This document shows positions 16,341-24,098 of a stretch of 41,687 nucleotides of DNA, one piece after another. A program made the position numbers and the translations under genes. Under the pieces are notes generated by a model, which did not search any database, had not been told where the DNA came from, and saw only the letters and a list, made by a program, of their open reading frames with translations. Source of the DNA: a virus. The DNA lies in the IMG/VR virus record IMGVR_UViG_3300008219_000024, positions 1 through 41,687 of that record; one strand, 5' to 3'. Every line of letters begins with the position of its first letter. Within the stretch, counting starts at the first letter, position 1.

Positions 16341-16369
16341 TTGACATATGTATTTTTTTAGTTTAGAAT
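16341..16369 (+). promoter_or_regulatory. Strong sigma70-type promoter for the DUF932 gene
   Basis: TTGACA (16341-16346), exactly 17 bases, TAGAAT (16364-16369). A 5' leader of about 28 bases with AAGGAGAG (16390-16397) precedes ATG 16404. Confidence 0.8.
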
Positions 16370-16403
16370 AATAAAAATAGAATTAGATGAAGGAGAGAAA
16401 AAC

Positions 16404-17429
16404 ATGCCAGCAAATTTAACAGTTAATGACCAAGGCCAAGCGGAGATGTTTTATACTGGGAAAGCCCCGTGGCATCGGATGGGAACTGCGGTTGAACATG
16501 CTCTTACAAGTGCTGATGCTATTACGGCGGCACATATGGATTGGAATGTACTGACCACCCCAATTCTTTATCGAGCTAGTTACACAAATATTCCTCAAGA
16601 AGTCCCTAATAAAGTTGCTGTAATTAGGGAAGATACTGGTGAAGTTTTCACAATTGCTTCTGATAGATATACTCCACTACCCAATAGGCAAGCGTTTGAA
16701 TTTTTTGACTCTGTAGTTGGTGCTGGTCAAGCTATTTATCATACGGCTGGTACTATTAACGGTGGTCGTAAATTTTGGATTCTGGCTAAACTGGATGGAG
16801 AACTAAAAGTTACCAATGAAGATATTCTTCACAAGTACATTTTGCTTGGTTCTTCCCATGATTCATCAATGCCATTATCAATGATGTTTACCACTGTGCG
16901 AGTTGTTTGCGACAATACGTTTTCCCTAGCACTAAATCTAAACTCTACTGAAAATGAGATTAGATTCACAGCAAAACACACTCCAAATATTTCTCAGAAG
17001 GCGGTCAATGCTAGAAACACATTAGACCTAGCAAATGCTTATTTTGAGGATATGATGGTTGGGGTCAATAATCTAGTGGAACAGGAATGGGATTCATACG
17101 ATATGCAGAGGTTTGTATATACCCTGTTTGACCTAGATGCTGAAAAATCAATTGATGAACAGCGTAGGGGTAAATCTTACTCCGCTGATAAAGTACTTAA
17201 TCTATTCTCCACTGGTAGAGGTAATGGATTGACTGGTGTGGCAAATACTAAATGGGCCGCTTTCAATGCTGTCACTGAATTTGCTGACTATAATCGCCCT
17301 GTTGGTCATAGAGTAGATTCTGGCGAAAGCCCTACTCTTGATGTTGCGGATAAGCGTCTAGATGATGCGTGGTACGGGCCGGGAGCCGCTTTGAAGCAAA
17401 GGGCTTGGGATTTGCTTACTGTAAGGTAA
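16404..17429 (+). CDS. DUF932 phage/plasmid-like protein
   Basis: 341 residues, typical length for this family. It opens with the characteristic APWHRMGTAVEHALTSADAI block, then ITREDTGEV-like strands (VIREDTGEVFTIASDRYTPL), HTAGTINGGRKFWILAKL, and LLGSSHDSSMPLSMMFT followed by TVRVVCDNTF. DUF932 proteins are common on phages and plasmids, their function is not established, and they are often highly expressed early. The gene forms its own unit between a consensus promoter and an 18-bp terminator, which suggests high, independent expression. Function not assigned. Confidence 0.88.
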   Translation: MPANLTVNDQGQAEMFYTGKAPWHRMGTAVEHALTSADAITAAHMDWNVLTTPILYRASYTNIPQEVPNKVAVIREDTGEVFTIASDRYTPLPNRQAFEFFDSVVGAGQAIYHTAGTINGGRKFWILAKLDGELKVTNEDILHKYILLGSSHDSSMPLSMMFTTVRVVCDNTFSLALNLNSTENEIRFTAKHTPNISQKAVNARNTLDLANAYFEDMMVGVNNLVEQEWDSYDMQRFVYTLFDLDAEKSIDEQRRGKSYSADKVLNLFSTGRGNGLTGVANTKWAAFNAVTEFADYNRPVGHRVDSGESPTLDVADKRLDDAWYGPGAALKQRAWDLLTVR

Positions 17430-17446
17430 TCTTTTTCCCATGTTCT

Positions 17447-17496
17447 TAGACTCATGGTGTAGGTATAGTTCACCTACACCATGAGTCTATATTTTT
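17447..17496 (+). terminator. Very strong Rho-independent terminator
   Basis: Perfect 18-bp stem (17447-17464 with 17472-17489), 7-base loop, then TATTTTT. It closes the DUF932 unit and insulates the replication genes downstream. The symmetry is also compatible with a protein-binding operator. Confidence 0.92.
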
Positions 17497-17515
17497 GGGG
17501 GTATATCACTAATAA

Positions 17516-19117
17516 ATGATACAGATTGATTACGATTGCCCACATTTTGTCTTAACCTTTCCATATAATCAATATGACCTTAAAACAGTTCGGGAATTAC
17601 CATTACGAGATTGGGTTAAATCTGATAAAGTTTGGAAAGTACCTCAACTAGCTGTTAAGACACTTGATAAACTTTCTGCTCAATGGACAGACGAAGCCCA
17701 AGCTGTAAGAAAATCTGTTGATGATGGTCTGATAGAGTTGATTGGGTATAAATTTGATGACTCTATTAAAGAACAGAGTGGTTCTCTTCTACGGCCCTAT
17801 CAACAGATAGGAGTTAATTTTTTATCTAAGGCTAAAAAAGCACTTCTTGCAGATGAAATGGGATTGGGTAAGTCTCTCCAATCTATTAAAGTGATTGTAG
17901 ACGCTAAATTGAACCGTAATCTTATTTTGTGTCCCTCAACACTGAAATTGAATTGGCTTAATGAGTTTGAGAAGCACTTTGGAATCAAGGCTGTGGTTAT
18001 TTCGGGAACTAAGAAAAAACGTACTAAACAGTGGTCTAATAAAAAAATACGTTACGTAATCGCTAACTATGATTTGTTGAGACTCGATTGGGAAGTCATT
18101 CCGAAAGAGTGGGATTCTATAATTGCTGATGAGGTTGTTTATCTCAAACACAGTACATCGGCACGAACTAAATTAGCGAAGAAATTACAAAGTCCTATAA
18201 GATTAGCTTTATCGGGGCTTCCATTGGAGAATAATTTAATGGAGTTCCAGTCTATAATGGAATGGGTTAGGCCCGAAATTGTACCCTCCGCATATAGATT
18301 TAAGCATCGATACGGTGTGTGGAATTATGGAGGTAAGTTAATCGGCTATAAAAATTTAGATGAACTCCATATGCTTACCAGTCCCTTTATTTTACGGAGA
18401 ACAAAAGACCAAGTTCTACCTGAACTTCCACCGAAAATACATACTGACTTTCCATTGGAGATGACTACGGCAGTCTCTAAAGCCTACGATACTATTAAGA
18501 ATGATTTTATAAAGTGGCTGAAGGGCGATGGTAAAGAAGCTTCAAATGTAAGTGTTTTAGAACAAACTATCCGTTTAAGGCAATTTGTTGAATTTCCTGA
18601 GAGTGTGGGGTTCACATCAGTTCCCAATTTAAAATTGGAGTGGGTGAAAGATACGTATCAAAATATACCCAAGATAGTTATTTTTACGTACTTTAAAGAA
18701 TCTGTTAGATTACTCCAAGAAGTCTTTGACGCTCAGTTTATTTTGACAGGGGATACGCCAGTAGAAGAACGATTCGATTTGATTGAGAGGTTTAATGCAG
18801 AACCTACTGGTATGTTGATTATGACTGATGCTGGACGGTTTGGGCTGAATGTAACGGGTTGCTCGACAGTTATAAATTATGGAAATTATTATAATCCTGC
18901 AACGATGGCGCAACGTGAGGACAGGTTGCATAGATTAGGTCAAACTGATACTGTACATGTACTGAACCCTTATTTAGTAGGTACTGTGGATGAGGGTATA
19001 AGAAATATATTTTTGAAACGGGCTAACGATATTGAGGATTTTATTGAGGGTTCTGAAAGAGTTAGCATAGATAGAATGAATAGAACGGACTATGAAAGAC
19101 TTGTGGTAGGGGGTTAG
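17516..19117 (+). CDS. SNF2-family helicase-like ATPase
   Basis: 533 residues. The N-terminal 80 residues (FPYNQYDLKTVRELP, SDKVWKVP) resemble the HARP-like DNA-binding region seen before some SNF2 cores. Motifs follow: LRPYQQIGVNFL (Q-like), DEMGLGKS (Walker A), ILCPSTLKLNW (Ia), IIADEVVYLK (Walker B, DEVV rather than DEAH), LALSGLPLENN (III), and in lobe 2 FNAEPTGMLIMTDAGRFGLNV (V) and QREDRLHRLGQTDTVHV (VI). The family translocates on DNA using ATP to anneal forks or displace proteins; phage versions are linked to replication or recombination. It starts the replication block just after the big terminator. The ribosome site is weak (GGGGG, 17497-17501). Confidence 0.88.
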   Translation: MIQIDYDCPHFVLTFPYNQYDLKTVRELPLRDWVKSDKVWKVPQLAVKTLDKLSAQWTDEAQAVRKSVDDGLIELIGYKFDDSIKEQSGSLLRPYQQIGVNFLSKAKKALLADEMGLGKSLQSIKVIVDAKLNRNLILCPSTLKLNWLNEFEKHFGIKAVVISGTKKKRTKQWSNKKIRYVIANYDLLRLDWEVIPKEWDSIIADEVVYLKHSTSARTKLAKKLQSPIRLALSGLPLENNLMEFQSIMEWVRPEIVPSAYRFKHRYGVWNYGGKLIGYKNLDELHMLTSPFILRRTKDQVLPELPPKIHTDFPLEMTTAVSKAYDTIKNDFIKWLKGDGKEASNVSVLEQTIRLRQFVEFPESVGFTSVPNLKLEWVKDTYQNIPKIVIFTYFKESVRLLQEVFDAQFILTGDTPVEERFDLIERFNAEPTGMLIMTDAGRFGLNVTGCSTVINYGNYYNPATMAQREDRLHRLGQTDTVHVLNPYLVGTVDEGIRNIFLKRANDIEDFIEGSERVSIDRMNRTDYERLVVGG

Positions 19118-19118
19118 A

Positions 19119-19631
19119 ATGATATTAAGTGATAGAGACATTAGAATTGCTATAGAGAGCAAAGAGATAGAAATATCCCCTATGCCTTTTGATGATGCGT
19201 TTCAACCGTCATCTATTGACCTACGATTAGGAGAGGGGTTTCTTTCCATTAATGGCACTACGTTAGGTGATGAGACACTAACTGTGCAACCAAATTCATT
19301 TGTTCTTGCGTCTACCCTAGAAAATATTGAATTGTCTAGTAGTTTAGTTGCCAAATTAGAGGGCAAATCTTCTATCGGGCGAAAAGGTATTTTTGTTCAT
19401 GTAACGGCTGGTTATGTTGACCCCGGTTGGAAAGGAAGATTGACTCTTGAGATTTATAATGCTTCCTCTGAACCATATGTCTTACAGAGTGGTAATAAGA
19501 TTTGTCAGATTAGATTTATGAGACTCTCTTCACCTGTGGATAGAATGTATGGTGACCCTGCTCTAGAGAGTCATTATCAAAATAGTGAGGGTACACAAGC
19601 TTCCTATGCCGAAAGCAGAAAGAAAAAGTAA
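19119..19631 (+). CDS. dcd: dCTP deaminase (dUTPase fold)
   Basis: 170 residues. Conserved blocks are QPSSIDLRLG, FVLASTLE, LEGKSSIGRKGIFVHVTAGY and VDPGWKGRLTLEIYN, which contains the catalytic Glu, then GNKICQIRFMRL. The enzyme deaminates dCTP to dUTP in the cytoplasm and, in bifunctional versions, also hydrolyses it to dUMP, feeding dTMP synthesis for phage DNA. No thymidylate synthase is seen in the window, so the host's or an external phage copy would finish the route. It starts one base after the SNF2 stop, so translation is probably coupled. A plain dUTPase is less likely given the SSxGRKG block. Confidence 0.85.
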   Translation: MILSDRDIRIAIESKEIEISPMPFDDAFQPSSIDLRLGEGFLSINGTTLGDETLTVQPNSFVLASTLENIELSSSLVAKLEGKSSIGRKGIFVHVTAGYVDPGWKGRLTLEIYNASSEPYVLQSGNKICQIRFMRLSSPVDRMYGDPALESHYQNSEGTQASYAESRKKK

Positions 19632-20052
19632 AGCTAAATCTCCAGATAAGTTTACCTCTAGGGATGTATTTGATTATTGGGGCGAGTGTTACGAAAAGTA
19701 TTTTTCAACTAGTTATAATCCGCATGGATTTATTGGTCATGAGTTACAGCAATTAAAAGAAGCTATTGCTTTATATGAGGTATATCCTGTACTATTAGCA
19801 ATAGAATCTGGTGTATTAAATGGAGAATCTTCTTTGGTATATTTTCTATCTCGATTAGAGGATTATATCCCATCTACTGAATACCCTAAATTACATTATT
19901 GGGTTCGGAGGAAAGGTGGTGTAGAGCAAAAAGACATATTGATGGATTTAATTTTGTTAGAATCTCGTTGGATTCCAGACCCATTGGATACTCGTAGAAA
20001 ACAAGAGTTAGCTGAATCCTTAAATTCTTGGGTGGAGAAAATTACGTTATGA
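19606..20052 (+). CDS. Unknown protein in the replication block
   Basis: 148 residues from ATG 19606, overlapping the deaminase by 26 bases; GTG 19585 is an alternative start. The N-terminus is very basic (MPKAERKSKAKSPDKF), then mostly helical (FDYWGECYEKYF, HELQQLKEAIALYEVYPVLL, ELAESLNSWVEKITL). A basic leader with an all-helical body just upstream of the replicative helicase would suit a helicase loader or replisome accessory, but no ATPase or diagnostic motif is present. Not recognised. Confidence 0.6.
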   Translation: MPKAERKSKAKSPDKFTSRDVFDYWGECYEKYFSTSYNPHGFIGHELQQLKEAIALYEVYPVLLAIESGVLNGESSLVYFLSRLEDYIPSTEYPKLHYWVRRKGGVEQKDILMDLILLESRWIPDPLDTRRKQELAESLNSWVEKITL

Positions 20053-20384
20053 AGAAAATTGTGAAGCCGATTGAGTTGGTTATACCGTGGCTACCAAAAG
20101 GTATAGATGCGATTACGTTATGGCCTTTTATTTTTTATCGCAAGGGTCAGGCTGAGAATATGGCATTGCGAAGCCACGAATATTTTCATTGGTATCATGC
20201 TACTAAATTTGGGGTTGTGCCTTGGTATCTCACGTATGCATTTTTGATGCTTGTTTATTGGGGTAAGCCAAGTTCATCCCATCCTCTAGAAAAACCAGCT
20301 TATGCTGAACAACGTGAAGTTGAGCAATTAATTAAGTCTCACAAAAAGACCAGTGATTATTTAGAGAATAAATATTTTATCTAA
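20049..20384 (+). CDS. Small HExxH (minigluzincin-like) putative metallopeptidase
   Basis: 111 residues from ATG 20049, overlapping the previous stop by four bases, with GGAG upstream. SHEYFHWYHATKF contains HEYFH, an HExxH zinc site. A hydrophobic segment follows (VPWYLTYAFLMLVYWG), then HPLEKPAYAEQREVE, where a Glu of E-K-P-A-Y-A-E could be the third ligand, as in small phage and bacterial zinc peptidases that read HPxExxA. Substrate unknown; it may act near the membrane. Motif-based call. Confidence 0.6.
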   Translation: MKKIVKPIELVIPWLPKGIDAITLWPFIFYRKGQAENMALRSHEYFHWYHATKFGVVPWYLTYAFLMLVYWGKPSSSHPLEKPAYAEQREVEQLIKSHKKTSDYLENKYFI

Positions 20385-20399
20385 TATGAGAGTGAAGAA

Positions 20400-21623
20400 T
20401 TGGAAAGTTACGGTTTCATAGAATCAGGGACTATATTTGGGTTAACCAGTTTATCTACATTAAAGGAGCTAAAATATACCTCAAAAGATTTTTCAGTACA
20501 TTCTGATGCATTAGATTTTGTCCTTGATTATTATGACTCGTATACGGAATTTCCGTCATCAGGACTTCTAATTGAGAAATTCCCTGATTTAGATTCTACG
20601 GCTATAGATGCCTCTCTAGATTATTGTTTAGATGCATTTCGCAAACAGGTCATATATAGAAATGTAGTCGAAGTTATCAATCAGCATAAAGGTCGTTTGA
20701 CTGATGACCCTGAATCAGTTATAGGTTCATACCTAGAGGGTCTTGAAAAGATAACTCTTCAGCATGATGATGACCTTTTGATGTATGATAATGGGTCAGA
20801 AGACCGTCTAGAAGATTACCAGCATAAGAAATCTCAACGTTTATCTAAATTTGGGATAATTGGTATACCTACTCCTTTTCGGACAATTAACAATACTGGT
20901 GTTGGGATGCAACCCGGTGAAATCTATTCTGTTTTTGCTCGCCCAACTGTTGGTAAAACTTGGATGTGCTGTAAATTTGCTTCAATCGCTTCCATGTGTG
21001 GGTACAAGACGTTATTCGTATCTGCTGAAATGCCAGTAAAAGAAATTATGATGAGATTGGATGTTATATCCGCTAATGCTATGAAATATCGTTTCACTCA
21101 TGATAGTCTACGTACTGGTAGTGGCTTGGATGAGGTGGAGTATAAAGAGTTCTTGTCCAAACTCAATCAAGAGAATTTGTTTGTTTGCGATAGCATTGAC
21201 CAATCTACAGTGAGTCTAGCTGGTATATCTAGCTTGGTTCGTAAACATAAGCCCGATTTGATTGTTTTGGATAATATTGACCTAGTGGGTGTTCATGCAT
21301 CCGGTAATCAACCGCTATGGGAGAAAATGCACTCCCTTTTCTATGGTATGAAGAACATTTGCCTTGTTAATAAATGTTCATGTATTATTTCTACTCAGGC
21401 TAACAAGGGTGGTTTCGACGTTTTTTCCCCTCCACAGGCTCACCATGTCGCATTTGGGGATGCTTTGATTAGGGCTTCAGATGTTGCGTTCTCTATGTTT
21501 TGTGTTGAGGATAATATTGGTAAACGTAGGCTTCAATTTCAAAAAGTTCGGAATAGTAGCTTAACTAATGATAAGGTCACACTTGATTGGAATGTAAATA
21601 TAGGGCTAATCAAAGAAGAGTAA
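20400..21623 (+). CDS. Replicative DNA helicase, DnaB-like
   Basis: 407 residues from a TTG at 20400. The N-terminal 130 residues are helical. The RecA-like motor starts with GIIGIPTPF and GVGMQPGEIYSVFARPTVGKT, matching DnaB-type ARPxxGKT Walker A, then LFVSAEMPVKEIMMRL (motif like SLEM in DnaB), LIVLDNIDLV (Walker B), and STQANKG. Family members form hexamers that unwind forks 5' to 3'. A primase gene follows after a promoter, the usual pairing. The N-terminal half is shorter than bacterial DnaB, as common in phages. Confidence 0.82.
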   Translation: MESYGFIESGTIFGLTSLSTLKELKYTSKDFSVHSDALDFVLDYYDSYTEFPSSGLLIEKFPDLDSTAIDASLDYCLDAFRKQVIYRNVVEVINQHKGRLTDDPESVIGSYLEGLEKITLQHDDDLLMYDNGSEDRLEDYQHKKSQRLSKFGIIGIPTPFRTINNTGVGMQPGEIYSVFARPTVGKTWMCCKFASIASMCGYKTLFVSAEMPVKEIMMRLDVISANAMKYRFTHDSLRTGSGLDEVEYKEFLSKLNQENLFVCDSIDQSTVSLAGISSLVRKHKPDLIVLDNIDLVGVHASGNQPLWEKMHSLFYGMKNICLVNKCSCIISTQANKGGFDVFSPPQAHHVAFGDALIRASDVAFSMFCVEDNIGKRRLQFQKVRNSSLTNDKVTLDWNVNIGLIKEE

Positions 21624-21631
21624 TTTATGTA

Positions 21632-21660
21632 TTGTGTTTTGTTGAAACATCCGGTATAAT
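21632..21660 (+). promoter_or_regulatory. Sigma70-type promoter directly before the primase gene
   Basis: TTGTGT (21632-21637), 17 bases, perfect TATAAT (21655-21660). Initiation about 7 bases downstream would fall at 21667, so the ATG at 21668 would begin the RNA: a leaderless message. Confidence 0.65.
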
Positions 21661-21667
21661 ATTGTAA

Positions 21668-22561
21668 ATGATTTCAGAAATGAGAATGAATAGAGATTGG
21701 GGAAAGGCATTAATTGAAGCGGGATTTGATGTCCCAAATAACAAAGTACAATTCAATATTTCTTGTCCGTTTCATGGCCCTGATAAGCATCCTTCGTTGT
21801 CAGTTAATTTATTATTAGGAAAATGGATTTGTCATACGGGTTGCGGAAGCGGTTCAATTGCAGGATTTCTTTCCGATTATTTAGAGATTAGTTTGATTGC
21901 AGCAGAAAAATTAGCCTTTGATGATTCTATGCATGAGGTTGACTTTTTTGATGCTATAGGGGATGATGATGGAACTCCGATTCCAGAAGTTATTATCCCT
22001 TATGATTCATCTTCTGTTCCAGAATGGATTTTTGATAGGGGATTCACCAAGGCTTCTCTGAAACGCTGGAGATGTGGAATCAATCCCAATATGGGGTCAT
22101 TAGTAATTCCGGTAACGGATTCGTTTTCTAGAGATATTGGTTGGATTGAGAGGCATAGGCCAGATTCTACTTTTCGGTATCAATATTCAACAGGACTTCA
22201 GAAAAGTAAAGTTCTTTTTGGGTTACCTCAATCTCGCACACATAAAGAAAAATTTTTGTGTATTACTGAAGGGGCTTTGGATTGTATTTGGCTTGACCAA
22301 CATGGGTTTCCATCGGTAGCGTTGTTGGGTGTGTTTCTATCGAGTAATCATAAAGAGATATTGAAAAAAGTAGGAGTAAGTGAAATTATATTATGTTTAG
22401 ACAATGATGAAGCTGGGATGAAGGCAACCGAATATGTTAGTCGAGAAATTAGTTATTATTTTCCAGTTAGTCGAATAACATTGGATGGTGTTAAAGATGT
22501 TCAAGACGTTAGAGATTCAAACAAATTGAAGCAGATATTAAATGAGAGGACGGTGCTATAA
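21668..22561 (+). CDS. DNA primase with CHC2-like zinc finger and TOPRIM domain
   Basis: 297 residues. An N-terminal zinc finger is visible as CPFH (about residue 33) with HPSLSV and CHTGC (about 57-61). The TOPRIM centre has ITEGALDCIW (catalytic Glu) and LCLDNDEAGMKA (DxD). The enzyme makes RNA primers at the fork with the helicase encoded just upstream. It is compact compared with DnaG and lacks a helicase-binding C-terminal domain, so contact with the helicase must be different. ATG 21668 has no ribosome site; an ATG at 21680 is the next choice. The stop overlaps the next ATG (TAATG). Confidence 0.85.
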   Translation: MISEMRMNRDWGKALIEAGFDVPNNKVQFNISCPFHGPDKHPSLSVNLLLGKWICHTGCGSGSIAGFLSDYLEISLIAAEKLAFDDSMHEVDFFDAIGDDDGTPIPEVIIPYDSSSVPEWIFDRGFTKASLKRWRCGINPNMGSLVIPVTDSFSRDIGWIERHRPDSTFRYQYSTGLQKSKVLFGLPQSRTHKEKFLCITEGALDCIWLDQHGFPSVALLGVFLSSNHKEILKKVGVSEIILCLDNDEAGMKATEYVSREISYYFPVSRITLDGVKDVQDVRDSNKLKQILNERTVL

Positions 22562-23334
22562 TGGCTGGAATAGGAAAAATAACCCAACGTCGAAAAGATA
22601 CTGTTAGTAATTTTACTGGTGGAAGAGAGGTTTTTCTGAGGGACGGTGACCAAGTATTGTTGTCCATAATTCCTACTGGAGATGATGGGGATGAACGTTT
22701 AACTGATTTTTGGAGACATGCTGTTCAGAGTCAGAATGCTGATGGGGCAACTCGATGGACATATTCCCTCTGTGGGAAATCTGTAGATAAATATTGTGAT
22801 GTTTGTGCCAGTGGTCAAAGGGCGCAACATCGATTCGCTTTTTGGGTATATGTTTATCATATATTGCATTCAGAGAAAAATCAGGATTCATGGACTGAAG
22901 TGAAATCAAAAGCTGGTTCTGATACACAGTATAAAGAAGATGTGAACGGCTTCCGAATGTTCAGTCAGGGATTTGGTCAACGAGACTATCTCTGGAATCA
23001 GGTTGTTGATATTTATGAGGAGAACGGCAATCTGAATGATAAAATAATTAGGGTCAGGCGTCGTGGTTCTGGTATGCAAGATACTAACTATTCGATTCAA
23101 CTCACTGGTACTGACACTGCTATTCCTGAAGAATCCACTGATGAATTGAGTAGATTGGGAAATGCTATGACTTTCTTTACTGAGAGGGAAGAGAATTCAC
23201 CCCCTAATCACACTAATGGCACTTCTAACATAGCGTCTACCAAAGCTGTTTCATTAGAGAGTTCAGATGATTCAGATTCTACTACTACTGTTGATACTCT
23301 AGATGAGCTATTTGATAAAGATACATTGTTTTAA
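22561..23334 (+). CDS. Single-stranded DNA-binding protein (gp32-like)
   Basis: 257 residues. The centre carries Cys residues in the pattern CGKSVDKYCDVC (about 72-83), resembling the zinc site of phage T4 gp32-like proteins, surrounded by aromatic beta strands (AFWVYVYHILHSE, YLWNQVVDIYEE). Residues after about 190 are a Ser/Thr-rich linker and a short acidic tip (TLDELFDKDTLF), the usual hook for recruiting replication proteins. It lies between primase and polymerase genes and shares one base with the primase stop. The combination of fold clues, acidic tail and neighbours makes this likely. Confidence 0.75.
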   Translation: MAGIGKITQRRKDTVSNFTGGREVFLRDGDQVLLSIIPTGDDGDERLTDFWRHAVQSQNADGATRWTYSLCGKSVDKYCDVCASGQRAQHRFAFWVYVYHILHSEKNQDSWTEVKSKAGSDTQYKEDVNGFRMFSQGFGQRDYLWNQVVDIYEENGNLNDKIIRVRRRGSGMQDTNYSIQLTGTDTAIPEESTDELSRLGNAMTFFTEREENSPPNHTNGTSNIASTKAVSLESSDDSDSTTTVDTLDELFDKDTLF

Positions 23335-23350
23335 AAATGGTTAAAAATGG
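23331..23350 (+). repeat. Tandem 10-bp repeat at a gene junction
   Basis: TTAAAAATGG occurs twice without a gap and is followed by a third partial copy (TTAAAG). Each copy holds an ATG; the first opens only a five-codon frame (23337), the second starts the next gene (23347). It may be slippage or may set translation of the downstream gene. Confidence 0.6.
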
Positions 23351-23991
23351 TTAAAGAAATTTCTAAAAATGGCCCTAAATATTCTGATACTCTTTTGAAG
23401 GGGATGGAATGTTTGTGGTTAGGTTTTCACAGTGATTCCAATTATTACCTAACCATGCCTCTACATAATGATTTTTTTCAAAAACGGGTTTTGAATGGAC
23501 GTATTGGTACAATAAATCAAGCTGGTTTATATGGTGCTGAAGTTGAGTTTCCAGTAGATAATGAACGAGGATTTGTTAGATTGAATCTGAGCGTTAAAGA
23601 ATTGTTACCTATGACAACTCAACAGAGGGATATTTTAAGAGAATCTATATTAGGAGAAATTATAGTGAGTACTCAGACAAACAAAGTCACATACAGGTGC
23701 GTAGAAACAGGTTGTTCTTTTATTGCTGCTTCTCCGCAGGGGTTAGGGACGCATAGAGTAAAGACCCATAATTTGCAACCTCAGAAACGAGGGGGATTGA
23801 GGGTTAAGGTTAGTAGTATATCGTCAAAGCCCATTCTGGATACTGGTGATAAAACTACTACCAAAACTTCAGTTTCAACGAATTGGAAGGCCCGGTATGA
23901 TGCTATGGTGAAGCGATACAATCGTTTAGCCAGTAGGCATGATTCTGTACTAAACACCTTGGAAAAGATTTCCAAGCTAAAAAAACTCTAA
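23347..23991 (+). CDS. Phage protein with a classical C2H2 zinc finger
   Basis: 214 residues. Residues about 1-100 are a beta-rich domain (SNYYLTMPLHND, GRIGTINQAGLYGAEVEF) resembling an SH3-like barrel. Residues about 118-141 contain YRCVETGC, FIAASPQGLGTH and RVKTH, giving C-x4-C-x12-H-x4-H, a textbook C2H2 finger. A basic Ser/Thr-rich stretch and a coiled coil (SRHDSVLNTLEKISKLKKL) follow. It is likely DNA-binding and related to replication by location. Family not recognised. Confidence 0.65.
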   Translation: MVKEISKNGPKYSDTLLKGMECLWLGFHSDSNYYLTMPLHNDFFQKRVLNGRIGTINQAGLYGAEVEFPVDNERGFVRLNLSVKELLPMTTQQRDILRESILGEIIVSTQTNKVTYRCVETGCSFIAASPQGLGTHRVKTHNLQPQKRGGLRVKVSSISSKPILDTGDKTTTKTSVSTNWKARYDAMVKRYNRLASRHDSVLNTLEKISKLKKL

Positions 23992-24053
23992 TTATAGAGA
24001 TACTTTACAGACATTAGATAGATAGACCCATTTTTTATTCTTGGTATTGCTGG

Positions 24054-24090
24054 ATTGGGAGCGAGTGATTATCGCTCCCAATTCTATCTT
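24054..24090 (+). terminator. Strong hairpin before the polymerase gene (possible terminator)
   Basis: Perfect 11-bp stem (24054-24064 with 24072-24082; core TTGGGAGCG/CGCTCCCAA), loop of seven, then TCTATCTT. It may end the primase transcript or tune polymerase expression; the T-run is interrupted. Confidence 0.6.
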
Positions 24091-24098
24091 AGGTGTTT

